A stretch of DNA of 64,000 nucleotides from Cryobacterium sp. BB307 (GCF_012274275.1 NZ_JAANZA010000002.1:558001-622000), one strand, 5' to 3'; numbered from the stretch's first letter, positions 17,415-26,942 are shown. The notes: generated by a model from the letters alone, not told the origin. Program-made: numbers and translations.

Positions 17415-18608
17415 ATGCCTGAGGCCGCGACGAAGAAGCAGACCCTCGCCTGGTTGAAAACAGTGTCAGGCGAGCTGGCCACTGCGACCCTGAAGCGCCT
17501 CGACGACACGCTGCCCTGGTATCGCGAGATGCCGCCGGGGCGACGGTCCGCTGTCGGACTCGTCGCCCAGGCGGGCATCACCTCGTTCATGCAGTGGTAC
17601 GACGATCCGAGCTCGACGCCGTGGATCGCCGCCGACGTGTTCGGCGCTGCGCCGCGTGAACTGCTGCGCTCGGTGAGCCTCACCCAGACGCTGCAGCTCA
17701 TCAAGGTCACCGTCGAGGTGGTCGAGGAGCGGGTTAAAGGGCGTGATGAGTCGCTGCGCGAGGCGATCCTGCTGTACTCGCGGGAGATCGCCTTCGGGGC
17801 GGCGGATGTCTACGCGCGGGCCGCTGAGGCGCGCGGGCTCTGGGACGCCCGGCTCGAGGCGCTGGTCGTCGACAGCATCCTGAGCGGCGAGTACGACGAC
17901 GAGCTGCCGTCCCGCATCGCGGCGCTCGGCTGGCACGGACATGGAGAGGTGTCGGTGCTGGTCGGCACCGCACCGAAGATGCTCGACGTCGACATGCTGC
18001 GGCGCACCGCGCGGCACCAGGACGCTGATGTGCTGATCGGCGTGCAGGGTTCGCGGCTCGTGCTGGTGATCGGGCGGGCGCAGCCGGCATCCGTTAACGA
18101 GGACGAGGGCACCGCTCCCCCGAAACCGTTCCTCGACATCGCGATGGAGCTCGAACCCGGGTTCGGCGACGGCTTCCTGGTGCTTGGTCACGAGGTGCCC
18201 AGCCTGGTCGATGCGTCGAAGAGCGCGAAGGCCGCGCTGGCCGGATTCGCGGTCGCCCGGTCGTGGCGGAATGCGCCGCGACCGACTCTCGCCGATGATC
18301 TGCTGCCCGAGCGAGCGCTCGCGGGCGACCCGCTGGCGCGCGCGACGCTCATCACGCGGATCTACCGGCCGCTGCAGGCTCACTCGACCGAGCTGCTGTC
18401 GACGCTGTGGAGCTACCTCGACAACGGCCGCTCGCTCGAGGCGACGGCGCGCGAGCTGTTCGTGCACCCCAACACCGTGCGGTACCGGCTGAAGCGCGTG
18501 TCCGAGGTGATCGGCTACGACGCGACCGGTGCGCGGGAGTCGCTCATCCTGCAGGCGGCACTCATTGTCGGCTCGATCGCCGAGCACGACACCCCCCGCC
18601 GCCGCTGA
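17415..18608 (+). CDS. PucR/CdaR-type transcriptional regulator of the fab locus
   Basis: A 397-residue regulator. The C-terminal PucR helix-turn-helix is clear: LDNGRSLEATARELFVHPNT then VRYRLKRVSEVIGYD. The N-terminal half is a helical and GGDEF-like sensory region with no obvious ligand site. The position directly upstream of fabD is conserved in Actinobacteria, where the Streptomyces homologue (FasR) activates fatty acid synthesis; the same role is inferred here. It lies 12 bp after aceE and may be co-transcribed with it. Confidence 0.85.
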   Translation: MPEAATKKQTLAWLKTVSGELATATLKRLDDTLPWYREMPPGRRSAVGLVAQAGITSFMQWYDDPSSTPWIAADVFGAAPRELLRSVSLTQTLQLIKVTVEVVEERVKGRDESLREAILLYSREIAFGAADVYARAAEARGLWDARLEALVVDSILSGEYDDELPSRIAALGWHGHGEVSVLVGTAPKMLDVDMLRRTARHQDADVLIGVQGSRLVLVIGRAQPASVNEDEGTAPPKPFLDIAMELEPGFGDGFLVLGHEVPSLVDASKSAKAALAGFAVARSWRNAPRPTLADDLLPERALAGDPLARATLITRIYRPLQAHSTELLSTLWSYLDNGRSLEATARELFVHPNTVRYRLKRVSEVIGYDATGARESLILQAALIVGSIAEHDTPRRR

Positions 18609-18791
18609 CCGCACTCCCCGCAGGCTGGCCGCCCGTAGTGCCCTCTCCTGCACAACAAGTGGGTGGCGCCGTTTCAGGCATGGTGCCGTGTCGGCGGACC
18701 GTAGCCGATTAGCGGGCACGCACAAGGGTTCCGGATATTGTTGGTCGGGTCTCGACAGAGGAAATCGAAAGCGGATTGGAATACTAAAACA
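18609..18791. promoter_or_regulatory. Intergenic region upstream of fabD
   Basis: 183 bp between the PucR-type regulator and fabD, no gene. It is the expected site of the fab operon promoter and of binding by the adjacent regulator. It also contains one copy of a TCCTGCACAACAAG motif (18646-18659) that recurs near 63.5 kb. No unambiguous -35/-10 pair was found. Confidence 0.45.
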
Positions 18792-19703
18792 GTGATCGTC
18801 ATCGTCTGCCCCGGCCAGGGCTCCCAGACTCCCGGATTCCTCCAGCCTTGGCTCGAGCAGCCGGGCTACGCCGAGCATCTGGCGACCCTGTCCGAAGCAT
18901 CCGGCATCGACCTGGCCAAGCACGGCACCGAGTCCGACGCCGAAACCATCCGCGACACCGCCATCGCGCAGCCGCTGATCGTCGCGGCGGGCCTCCTCAC
19001 CCTCCGCACGCTGCTCGACGGACGCGGCGACGGCATCGGCGTCGCCGGCCACTCGGTCGGCGAGTTCACCGCGGCCGCCGCCGCAGGCATCCTGAGCGAG
19101 ACGGATGCGATCGCACTGGTCGCCGAGCGCGGGGCCGCCATGGCGGAAGCCGCCTCGCTCACTCCCACCGGCATGAGCGCGGTCATCGGCGCCGATGAGA
19201 CCGCACTCCAGGAGCGCCTCGACGACCTCGGGCTGCAGGCCGCCAACTTCAACGGCGGCGGGCAGGTCGTGGTCGCCGGCGAACTCGACGCTCTCGAGCG
19301 GCTGAAGGCAGAACCGCCGCAGGGCGCGCGGGTCATCCCACTCCAGGTCGCCGGTGCATTCCACACGCGGCATATGTCGCCGGCAGTGCAGCGCCTGGAG
19401 CAGGCAGCGGCCGGCATAGAGGCCAGCAACCCGACCCGACCGATCTGGACCAACCGCGACGGAGGCCTCATCACAGACGGTGCCGAGTTCCTGAACCTGC
19501 TGGTCGGGCAGGTGCAGTCGCCCGTACGCTGGGACAGGACGATGGAGACATTCGCCGCAGATGGCGTGACCGGCATTATCGAGGTCGCACCGGCTGGCGC
19601 CCTGGTCGGGCTCGCGAAGCGCGGGCTCAAGGGTGTCCCCACCGTCGCGGTGAAGACCCCAGATGACCTGCCCGCCGCACTGAACATGATTGAGATGGCA
19701 TGA
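18792..19703 (+). CDS. fabD: Malonyl-CoA:ACP transacylase
   Basis: A 303-residue enzyme that loads malonyl groups onto ACP for type II fatty acid synthesis. It has the N-terminal CPGQGSQTPGFL motif, the active-site serine in GHSVGEF, the catalytic histidine in AFHTRHMSP and the late FNGGGQVVVAGE region. The GTG at 18792 gives the family N-terminus (VIVIVCPGQGSQ); an upstream ATG is not followed by conserved sequence. No strong Shine-Dalgarno is seen right before it. It overlaps fabH by ATGA. Confidence 0.96.
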   Translation: MIVIVCPGQGSQTPGFLQPWLEQPGYAEHLATLSEASGIDLAKHGTESDAETIRDTAIAQPLIVAAGLLTLRTLLDGRGDGIGVAGHSVGEFTAAAAAGILSETDAIALVAERGAAMAEAASLTPTGMSAVIGADETALQERLDDLGLQAANFNGGGQVVVAGELDALERLKAEPPQGARVIPLQVAGAFHTRHMSPAVQRLEQAAAGIEASNPTRPIWTNRDGGLITDGAEFLNLLVGQVQSPVRWDRTMETFAADGVTGIIEVAPAGALVGLAKRGLKGVPTVAVKTPDDLPAALNMIEMA

Positions 19704-20701
19704 GCCCCACCCTGAAGCAGTCCACCGGCCCCCAGTACACGCGCATCTACGGCTTCGGAGCCGCGCGCGGCGACCGGATCGTCCCGAATGAGGAGCTCAT
19801 CGGGCCGATCGACTCGAGCGACGAGTGGATCCGCCAGCGCACCGGCATCATCACCCGCACGCGCGCATCCGAAGGCCTGCTCGCCATCGACCTGGCGACC
19901 GATGCTGCCAAGGAGGCCATCGAGGTCTCTGGCGTGCCCGCCGACCAGATCGACCTGGTGATCATCGCCACCATCAGCAACGTGCAGCAGACGCCGTCGA
20001 TGGCCGCCGTCGTCGCCGACCGCGTCGGCGCCAACCCTGCCGCCGCCTACGACTCCAACGCGGCGTGCGCCGGCTACTCCTACGCTGTCGCACAGGCGGA
20101 TGCCCTCATCCGGGCCGGAGCAGCGCACTACGCGCTGGTGATCGGCGCCGAGAAGCTGTCGGATGTCGTCGACCCCACCGACCGCTCGATCTCCTTCCTC
20201 CTCGGCGACGGCGCGGGCGCGGCCGTGATCGGCCCCTCAGACTTCCCGGCCATCTCCCCCGCGGTCTGGGGCTCTGACGGCTCGAAGGCTCACGCGGTCA
20301 CCATGAACTCCACCCTGATCGACTACCGCGACGGCGACGCCAACTGGCCGACACTGCGCCAGGAGGGCCAGACCGTCTTCCGCTGGGCGGTGTGGGACAT
20401 GGCCAAGGTCGCCAAGCAGGCGCTTGACGAGGCCGGGATCGAAGCATCCGACCTCGCCGCCTTCATCCCGCATCAGGCCAACATGCGCATCATCGACGAG
20501 TTCGCCAAGCAGCTGAAACTGCCGGAGAGCGTCATCATCGCGCGCGACATCGAGACGACCGGCAACACCTCCGCCGCCTCGATCCCGCTTGCCACCCACC
20601 GACTGCTGAAGGAGCACCCGGAGTTGAGCGGCGGCCTTGCCCTGCAGATCGGTTTCGGCGCGGGCCTCGTTTACGGCGCTCAGGTTGTCGTCCTGCCCTA
20701 A
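19700..20701 (+). CDS. fabH: 3-oxoacyl-ACP synthase III
   Basis: A 333-residue condensing enzyme that starts fatty acid chains from acyl-CoA and malonyl-ACP. The Cys-His-Asn triad is visible: Cys in DSNAACAGYSYAV, His in FIPHQANMRII, Asn in ETTGNTSAASIP. Length and motifs match actinobacterial FabH, which often accepts branched primers, consistent with the iso/anteiso lipids expected of this group. It overlaps fabD by 4 bp and is followed by acpP after 37 bp. Confidence 0.96.
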   Translation: MSPTLKQSTGPQYTRIYGFGAARGDRIVPNEELIGPIDSSDEWIRQRTGIITRTRASEGLLAIDLATDAAKEAIEVSGVPADQIDLVIIATISNVQQTPSMAAVVADRVGANPAAAYDSNAACAGYSYAVAQADALIRAGAAHYALVIGAEKLSDVVDPTDRSISFLLGDGAGAAVIGPSDFPAISPAVWGSDGSKAHAVTMNSTLIDYRDGDANWPTLRQEGQTVFRWAVWDMAKVAKQALDEAGIEASDLAAFIPHQANMRIIDEFAKQLKLPESVIIARDIETTGNTSAASIPLATHRLLKEHPELSGGLALQIGFGAGLVYGAQVVVLP

Positions 20702-20738
20702 ACTTGTCCCCGGTCATCAACACCCAAGGAGAATCACA

Positions 20739-20987
20739 ATGGCATTGTCCACCGAAGAAGTACTTGCCGGCCTCGCCGAGCTGATCAACGACGAAACCGG
20801 CATCGCGACCGACACGGTCGAGATGGACAAGTCGTTCACCGACGACCTCGACATCGACTCGATCTCGATGATGACGATCGTCGTCAACGCCGAGGAGAAG
20901 TTCGACGTGAAGATCCCGGATGACGAGGTCAAGAACCTGAAGACCGTCGCCGACGCGGTCAACTTCATCGTCGCAGCGCAGAACTAG
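20739..20987 (+). CDS. acpP: Acyl carrier protein
   Basis: An 82-residue acidic helical protein that carries growing acyl chains on phosphopantetheine. The attachment serine is Ser41 in DLDIDSISM, a variant of the usual DSLDxVE motif. The ATG at 20739 is preceded by AAGGAGA with good spacing; the longer upstream frame is the shadow of fabH. Followed by a perfect 13-bp hairpin before fabF. Confidence 0.96.
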   Translation: MALSTEEVLAGLAELINDETGIATDTVEMDKSFTDDLDIDSISMMTIVVNAEEKFDVKIPDDEVKNLKTVADAVNFIVAAQN

Positions 20988-21006
20988 GGCACGCACGCAC
21001 ATTCGG

Positions 21007-21037
21007 ACGGCCAGCCGTCGATAAGACGGCTGGCCGT
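21007..21037 (+). terminator. Hairpin between acpP and fabF
   Basis: ACGGCCAGCCGTC and GACGGCTGGCCGT form a perfect 13-bp stem with loop GATAA. No T-run follows, so it is more likely a partial terminator or 3'-end stabiliser that lets acpP mRNA exceed fabF mRNA than a full stop. Confidence 0.65.
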
Positions 21038-21073
21038 ATCCGTGCATCCCGACCTACCCAGCAGAGAGATGCC

Positions 21074-22312
21074 ATGACTCCCAAAAAGATCGTCGTCACC
21101 GGTCTCGGCGCCGCCTCACCCCTCGGCGGCACCGTCACAGACTCGTGGAAGGCACTGCTCGCCGGCGAATCCGGTGCCAGCACCCTCGAACAGGAGTGGG
21201 TCGCCGACCTCCAACTCCCCGTGACGTTCGCCGCGCAGGCCAAGGTTGCTGCCGGTGACGTGCTCGAACGCGTCGAGCTGAAGCGCCTCGACCCTGGCAG
21301 CCAATTCGCCCTCATCGCCGGACGTGAGGCATGGGCGGATGCCGGTGCGCCCGAGGTCGCGCCCGAGCGGCTCGCCATCGACTGGTCGACTGGTATCGGC
21401 GGGGTCTGGACGCTTCTCGACGCGTGGGACACCCTGCGCGAGAAGGGCCCGCGACGGGTTCTCCCTATGACCGTGCCGATGCTCATGCCGAACGGGCCCG
21501 GAGCGGCGATCGGAATGGACCTGCACGCTCGCGCTGGCATCCGTACCGTCGTCTCTGCTTGTGCATCCAGCACCGAGGCGATCGCCAACGCGTACGAGCA
21601 CCTTCAGGCGGGACTGGCGGATGTCGTCATCGCCGGCGGCTCCGAGGCCGCCATCCACCCGCTGCCGATCGCGGCATTCGCGAACATGCAGGCGCTGTCG
21701 AAGCGCAACGACTCCCCCGCAACCGCATCCCGCCCGTACGACGTCACGCGTGACGGTTTCGTGCTCGGTGAGGGCGCGGCCGCGATCGTCCTGGAGACCG
21801 AGGAGCACGCCAAGGCGCGCGGTGCGAAGATCTACGCCGAGCTCGCTGGGGGCGCCGTCACCAGCGACGCGTACCACATCACCGCGCCGGACCCGGAGGG
21901 GTCGGCTGCGGCTCGCGCGATGATCCGCGCGATCGAGCTGTCCGGGGCCACGCGGGAGCAGGTCGGGCACATCAACGCCCACGCGACGAGCACGCCCACC
22001 GGCGACATCGCCGAGTACAAGGCGCTCCTGCGCGTGTTCGGCGACAACCTGCCGAACATCGCAGTGTCGGCGACGAAGGCCTCAACCGGGCACCTGCTCG
22101 GTGGCGCCGGAGCCATCGAGGCGGTCTTCACGATCCTCGCACTGCACAACCGCATCCTGCCGCCGACGATCAACCTCACCGAGCAGGACCCCGAGATTCC
22201 GCTCGATGTGGTGACCGAACCGCGTCAGTTTCCGGATGGTGACCTGCTAGCCCTCAGCAACTCGTTCGGTTTCGGCGGTCACAACGCTGTCATCGCGTTC
22301 CGCAGCGTCTAG
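21074..22312 (+). CDS. fabF: 3-oxoacyl-ACP synthase II
   Basis: A 412-residue KAS II that elongates acyl-ACP. The Cys-His-His catalytic set is visible: Cys in VSACASSTEAIANAY, His in NAHATSTPTGD, His in KASTGHLLGGAGA; the C-terminal NSFGFGGHNAV is typical. AGAGAGATG places a ribosome-binding sequence before the ATG. Last gene of the fab operon, 86 bp after acpP across the hairpin. Confidence 0.96.
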   Translation: MTPKKIVVTGLGAASPLGGTVTDSWKALLAGESGASTLEQEWVADLQLPVTFAAQAKVAAGDVLERVELKRLDPGSQFALIAGREAWADAGAPEVAPERLAIDWSTGIGGVWTLLDAWDTLREKGPRRVLPMTVPMLMPNGPGAAIGMDLHARAGIRTVVSACASSTEAIANAYEHLQAGLADVVIAGGSEAAIHPLPIAAFANMQALSKRNDSPATASRPYDVTRDGFVLGEGAAAIVLETEEHAKARGAKIYAELAGGAVTSDAYHITAPDPEGSAAARAMIRAIELSGATREQVGHINAHATSTPTGDIAEYKALLRVFGDNLPNIAVSATKASTGHLLGGAGAIEAVFTILALHNRILPPTINLTEQDPEIPLDVVTEPRQFPDGDLLALSNSFGFGGHNAVIAFRSV

Positions 22313-22320
22313 GCGACTCT

Positions 22321-23511
22321 TTGCGTATAGCGATCGTCAGCGACTACTTCCCGGATTTCGTCGGAGGGGCGCAGACCTCGATGCGTGAGCAGCGGCTCGC
22401 GCTGCAGGCTGCCGGCCACCACGTCGTGATGGTCAGCGCGGTGCGTGGCGGACCTGGTGGCCGATACCGCCGGACGGATGACGGCTTGCAGGTGAAGCCG
22501 AGCTTCACCCTGCCCGGCGTTCAGTTGCCGGTGATCCCCAACAACCCGCGCACGACCAAGGTCCTCGAGGAGTTCCTGCGGGAGCACAAGATCGATGTCG
22601 TGCACGTGCAGACCGAGTTCGGCCTCGCTCACGCGGCCGCGACCGTGGCTGCTCGGATGGGCATCCCCGTGGTGCACACCGTGCACACCTTCTACTGGGC
22701 GAGCGATGGGGGCTGGCACGCCCCGCTCGAGCCGCTCATCCGCGGCCTGCTGCGCCGGGTCATCCGGTGGGAGATTCCGCGGCAGCCGTTCACGCCGCGA
22801 CCGGTCGACAACCTGCTGCGCAACCTGACCCTCTCAATGGCGAAGCGCGCGGATGTCGTGGTGTCGCCGTCCGCGCATCAGGCGAAGGACCTGCAGTCGG
22901 CGGGAGTCGCCGGGCCGGTGCGGGTCGTGCCTAACCCGGTCACGACCTCGCCTGCGCCGTCGCGACCGCTCGGTGAGGTTGCTGAGCCCCGATTCCTGTG
23001 GGTGGCGCGCTGCGACACGGTCAAGCGGCCGCTGGAGTTCGCGCAGGGCGCCCTCGACGCGCTGGAGCGCACGGGCGGTGGATTCAGCGTCGACTTCGTC
23101 GGTGACGGCACCGAACTGCCGGCGCTGAAGCGCCTGGTCGGCGATCGGCCGGAGGTCCGGGTGCACGGCGCGCTGCCCCACGACCGGGTGCTCGAGCTGA
23201 TGGACGAGTCCAGCGCGGTCGTGCTGTCCTCCCTGGGGTTTGACAACCAGCCGATGACGATCGCCGAGGCGGTCAGCCGAGATCGTGGCGTACTGTACGC
23301 CGACCCGAAGCTCAAGGAAGGGCTGCAGGGCGCGGGCTACCTGGCGCACAGCGCGGACCCGGCCGGGTTCGCGGATGCGCTCGTGAAGCTCACCAAGGAC
23401 CCGTCCATCTTGGTTCGGATGTCGAAGAATGCGGCAACCGATGCGGCGGAGTTCAGCGCGCAGACCTACGTGTCGCGCATCCTGATCGCCTACGTGGCCG
23501 CCAAGCGCTAG
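22321..23511 (+). CDS. Glycosyltransferase family 4
   Basis: A 396-residue GT-B glycosyltransferase. The N-terminal acceptor domain begins RIAIVSDYFPDFVGGAQTS and contains VVHTVHTFYWASDGG. The C-terminal nucleotide-sugar domain has PRFLWVARCDTVKRPLEF and SSLGFDNQPMTIAEAVSRD, a GT4-like E-x7-E region. Probable role in cell-wall glycolipid or polysaccharide synthesis; the acceptor is unknown. The start is TTG 22321, 8 bp after fabF, so it may be read through from the fab operon. Confidence 0.85.
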   Translation: MRIAIVSDYFPDFVGGAQTSMREQRLALQAAGHHVVMVSAVRGGPGGRYRRTDDGLQVKPSFTLPGVQLPVIPNNPRTTKVLEEFLREHKIDVVHVQTEFGLAHAAATVAARMGIPVVHTVHTFYWASDGGWHAPLEPLIRGLLRRVIRWEIPRQPFTPRPVDNLLRNLTLSMAKRADVVVSPSAHQAKDLQSAGVAGPVRVVPNPVTTSPAPSRPLGEVAEPRFLWVARCDTVKRPLEFAQGALDALERTGGGFSVDFVGDGTELPALKRLVGDRPEVRVHGALPHDRVLELMDESSAVVLSSLGFDNQPMTIAEAVSRDRGVLYADPKLKEGLQGAGYLAHSADPAGFADALVKLTKDPSILVRMSKNAATDAAEFSAQTYVSRILIAYVAAKR

Positions 23512-23525
23512 CGCTACCGGAGGCC

Positions 23526-23568
23526 GAGCTCGTCGAGACCCTGGGATCTCGACAGGCTCGATCACCGG
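23526..23568. repeat. REP-like imperfect palindrome
   Basis: GAGCTCGTCGAGACC (23526-23540) faces GATCTCGACAGGCTCGATC (from 23545). The second half, through ATCACCGG, matches repeats at 55471-55525. It lies between convergent genes, the usual place for such elements in this family. Confidence 0.55.
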
Positions 23569-23581
23569 AGCAGCGCGCTGG

Positions 23582-24085
23582 TCAGCCCACCTTGTGCAGC
23601 CAGACCACCTGGTTGTCGTCCGAGGCGTGGCGGAACGGCTCCAGCTCGTCATCCCACGCCTGACCGAGCGCGAGGCGCAGTTCGCGGTGCAATTCGAACG
23701 CATCCGAACCGGCGACCTCCATCGCGTACCTCACGCGATCCTCCGGAATCACGACGTTGCCGGCGCTGTCCGTCTGCGCGTAGAAGATGCCCAGGTCGGG
23801 CGTGTGCAGCCAGCGACCGCCATCCGCGCCCAGGCCTGGGTCCTCGGTCACCTCATAGCGCAGGTGCTCCCAGCCGCGAAGCGCGGAGGCGAGGCGAGCG
23901 CCGGTTCCCTGCGGACCCTCCCAGTAGTACTCGGCACGCATGGCGCCCTTGAGCACGGGCTGCCCAGCCCAGTTGAAGTTCACGGCGCGCTCGAGGGCAC
24001 GACCAGCAGCCCACTCGATGTGCGGGCAAAGCGCTTTCGGCGAGGAGTGTACGTAGAGCACTCCCCGTGCTTGTGCAACAGCCAC
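23582..24085 (-). CDS. DUF3145 family protein
   Basis: A 167-residue protein of a family restricted to Actinobacteria and of unknown function. It begins MAVAQARGVLYVHSSPKALC and contains PHIEWAAGRAL, MRAEYYWEGPQGTGARLASA and a conserved C-terminal NQVVWLHKVG. The start is GTG 24085, preceded by GGAGTAATC. No catalytic motif is apparent. It stands alone on the minus strand. Confidence 0.93.
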   Translation of the reverse strand: MAVAQARGVLYVHSSPKALCPHIEWAAGRALERAVNFNWAGQPVLKGAMRAEYYWEGPQGTGARLASALRGWEHLRYEVTEDPGLGADGGRWLHTPDLGIFYAQTDSAGNVVIPEDRVRYAMEVAGSDAFELHRELRLALGQAWDDELEPFRHASDDNQVVWLHKVG

Positions 24086-24252
24086 GATTACTCCATTCCG
24101 TTAGGTGCGACTTCCCCATCGACCTGGTGGAACAGAAACGTGCTGAATATGAAGTTCTCCCTGCATTATTGCCTATACACGCTCGTAATCACAACCGTGT
24201 GATTTTCTTCCTCTCGGCGCGTCGCGCGTCGGTTGGGCAGGGCGCACGCGGC

Positions 24253-25911
24253 TCACTTCGCGTCGGCGTAGGTGGTGACCGGCGCGATAGCCAGCGGGAA
24301 GTCGACCGGAGTCGAGCCGAACAGCAGGCGACTGGCATCGGCTGCCGAATCGCGGATTGCGTTCACCACTGCCTCGGTGTGCTCTTCGGGCGTGTGCACG
24401 ACGATCTCGTCATGCAGGAAGAACACGAGGTGCGGCGCATCCGTCAGCCAGGCCGAGCCGCCGATCGCCCACAACTTGAGCCGCAGCGACGCCATCCACG
24501 CCATCGCCCATTCGGCGGCCGTCCCCTGCACGACGAAGTTGCGGGTGAAGCGCCCCCACGACCGTGCGTCGCCGCGCGCCCTGCGCACGTCGGACTCTGT
24601 CGCATCCTCCGACGAAGCGCGCGACTGCGCTTCGCGCCACTCGGCTCCCGGCTTCGGCGAGCTGCGACCGAGCCAGGTGGTCACTGACTCGCCCCGTTCT
24701 CCCGCCCGGGCCGCCGACTCGACCAGCCCGATCGCCTGCGGATAGGCCCGAGTCAGGCCGGGCATCAGCCGGCCGCTCTCCCCCGTGGTCGCCCCGTACA
24801 TCGCGCCGAGCATCGCGACCTTCGCCTGGTCCCGGGTCGCGACCGCGCCAGAATCGACGATCGCCTGGTACATGTCGATCGCCTGGCCGGCCTTGGCCAT
24901 CTTTGCATCGCCGGACATCGCCGCGAGGATGCGCGGCTCGAGCTGGGAGGCGTCGGCAACGACGAGCCGCCATCCGGCATCCGCCACCACCGCCTGCCGC
25001 ACCTGTTTCGGCAGCTGGAGCGCCCCGCCGCCACCCTTGGACGCCCACCGGCCGGTGACCACCCCGCCGACGACGTAGTCGGGATGGAACCGGCCGTCGC
25101 ACACGTTCTGGTCAAGCCAGTGCCAGCCGTTCGCGCTGAACAGCCGGGACAGCTTCTTGTATTCGAGCAGCGGTGCAGCGACCGGATGCTTCAGCTCCAT
25201 GATGTCCCACTGGCGGGTCGACTCGACTTGCAGTCCGGCGTGCTGCAACGCCTTGAGCAGCTCGTGCTGTGAGTCGAGGTTCACCCTCGGTGCGTCGATC
25301 GCATCACGGACCCGTTGTCCAACGGCGGCAAGCTTCGCCGGCTGCTCCCCGGCGACCGGTCTCGGTCCGAGCGCATCTTCCAGCAATCGCTCGTGCACCT
25401 CAGCGACCCAGGGCAGACCGGCGTGCTGCATTTCGGCGGCGACCAATGCGCCAGCCGACTCGGCGGCCAGCAACAACCGCAGCCGAGCCGGCTCAGTGGC
25501 CGACTCGAGAGCCTGATGCTGAAGGGCGAACTCGGCGATCGGATCCAGCAGCTCGGCCTCCTCGAGCGAGAACAGCCCGTCGTCGGCTTGCATTTCGGAT
25601 GCCGGCTGATCCCAGCCGGTGAGATCCCCGCGAGCGAGTTCGGACGCCGCGGTCAACTCCGAGTTCCGCAGGATGGCGTGCGACAGCCGCAGGTCGACGC
25701 AACGCTCCACTCGGACACCGGCCGCGATGAGCGCCGGGTACCAGGTCGTTGTGTCGTCCCAGACCCAGCGGGGCCGCTGCGACTCGAGCCGCGCGACCTC
25801 AGCTGGAAACGCCTCCCGCGGGACCTCGATGACCTCGCCGTCGGCGGAGCCGTCGCGCCCGACGGGCGTGATGACGACGTCATCACCTTCGGCGCGGAGG
25901 ACCAGATGCAC
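24253..25911 (-). CDS. Family-A DNA polymerase-like protein (bifunctional 3'-5' exonuclease/polymerase type)
   Basis: A 552-residue protein of the actinobacterial polymerase-A-like group, distinct from full-length PolA. The C-terminal polymerase motifs are A VVADASQLEPRILAAMSGD, B RDQAKVAMLGAMYGATTG and C FFLHDEIVVHTPEE. Motif A has ADASQLEPR in place of the usual DYSQIELR but keeps the metal-binding aspartate. The N-terminal 180 residues correspond to a degenerate 3'-5' exonuclease fold. No 5' nuclease domain is present. Its role in repair or RNA-primer handling is not established. Confidence 0.88.
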   Translation of the reverse strand: MHLVLRAEGDDVVITPVGRDGSADGEVIEVPREAFPAEVARLESQRPRWVWDDTTTWYPALIAAGVRVERCVDLRLSHAILRNSELTAASELARGDLTGWDQPASEMQADDGLFSLEEAELLDPIAEFALQHQALESATEPARLRLLLAAESAGALVAAEMQHAGLPWVAEVHERLLEDALGPRPVAGEQPAKLAAVGQRVRDAIDAPRVNLDSQHELLKALQHAGLQVESTRQWDIMELKHPVAAPLLEYKKLSRLFSANGWHWLDQNVCDGRFHPDYVVGGVVTGRWASKGGGGALQLPKQVRQAVVADAGWRLVVADASQLEPRILAAMSGDAKMAKAGQAIDMYQAIVDSGAVATRDQAKVAMLGAMYGATTGESGRLMPGLTRAYPQAIGLVESAARAGERGESVTTWLGRSSPKPGAEWREAQSRASSEDATESDVRRARGDARSWGRFTRNFVVQGTAAEWAMAWMASLRLKLWAIGGSAWLTDAPHLVFFLHDEIVVHTPEEHTEAVVNAIRDSAADASRLLFGSTPVDFPLAIAPVTTYADAK

Positions 25912-26046
25912 GCCTACAGTCTGCCGTGAGCATCCGACTCTGCGTCGACGTGACCCATTTGAAGGAAGTACCGGCTCATCCGCGTTGAATCGAGGAGGTT
26001 TTCGGCTGCCCGGAGCCGAAACTCCTTGAAACGGGTTAAGTCCGGG

Positions 26047-26871
26047 TCAGTGCAGGAGGGAGCCGTCCTTGGCGAGTACGTTCTTCTCGCCGGCCTCGAT
26101 GGCGACGCTGAACCGGTTCTGCTTCGGCGGCAGCGGGCAGTTGAACGCGTACGAGAACGCGCAGGGCGGCAGCACCGCGCGGTTGAAGTCCAGCACGACG
26201 TTGCCCTCGGCATCCGGAGCGACGAAGAGGAACCGGCCGACGCTGTAGGTGCTGTCACCGCTGGTCGAGTCGGCGAACACGATCTGCAGCGCACGACCGG
26301 ACTTGATCGCGGCGAGGCGGTACTCGACGCCGTCCTTCTCGAAGCTGATCTCGCCGGGCATCTCCAGCTCGCGGGTCTTGCCCTCGTCCTTGACATGCTC
26401 GAAGGGCAGCGTCGCGCCGGGCAGCGGCATGAATTTTGCCTGAACCACCCAGTCGGGGTCGTAGTCGAAGGTGTCGATACCGCCGAAGTTCTGGATGGCC
26501 TCAGAGTTCGAATCCCACACGCGCAGCGCGTACGCCCCCTCCGCGCCCGCGATGACAAAGCCCTGCACGCCGCCGCCGAAGTCGATCTCGCCCGGCTTCT
26601 CGGCATCCTTACCCGCAACGATTGCCTCCCCGTCGACCAGTTCGCCGTCGACCCGGATGTTGTCGGCTGCGGTCGCCGTGACCCTCAGGCCCGACTCCCC
26701 AGCAGGCAGCGGCGCCCAGGTTCCGGGGACGCCCCAGATGGGCTGCTCAGTATCCACCCACTGCGTGTTCACGAGCGCGAGGTTGCCGAGCGGCTGCACA
26801 ACGACCTGCTCACGCCGCGCGCGATAGGCGGCGTGGAGTTCTTCTGGAGCGGCGGTCTGGGTGTCGGTCAT
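26047..26871 (-). CDS. DUF1684 family protein
   Basis: A 274-residue protein of the widespread DUF1684 family, biochemical role unknown. The family core is visible: STYSVGRFLFVAP followed by VLDFNRAVLPPCAFSYAF and NCPLPPKQNRFSVAIEAGEK near the C-terminus. The ATG at 26871 (MTDTQTAAPEE) is preferred to 26895 because AAGGATGGA sits upstream of it. It is a cytosolic protein without signal peptide. Located between the polymerase and the cold-shock gene. Confidence 0.9.
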   Translation of the reverse strand: MTDTQTAAPEELHAAYRARREQVVVQPLGNLALVNTQWVDTEQPIWGVPGTWAPLPAGESGLRVTATAADNIRVDGELVDGEAIVAGKDAEKPGEIDFGGGVQGFVIAGAEGAYALRVWDSNSEAIQNFGGIDTFDYDPDWVVQAKFMPLPGATLPFEHVKDEGKTRELEMPGEISFEKDGVEYRLAAIKSGRALQIVFADSTSGDSTYSVGRFLFVAPDAEGNVVLDFNRAVLPPCAFSYAFNCPLPPKQNRFSVAIEAGEKNVLAKDGSLLH

Positions 26872-26942
26872 GTGTTCCATCCTTGTCGTGGCCATTGACT
26901 CTAACCGTCAGGGACACGCTTCTCTTCCTGCGAGCGGGCAAA

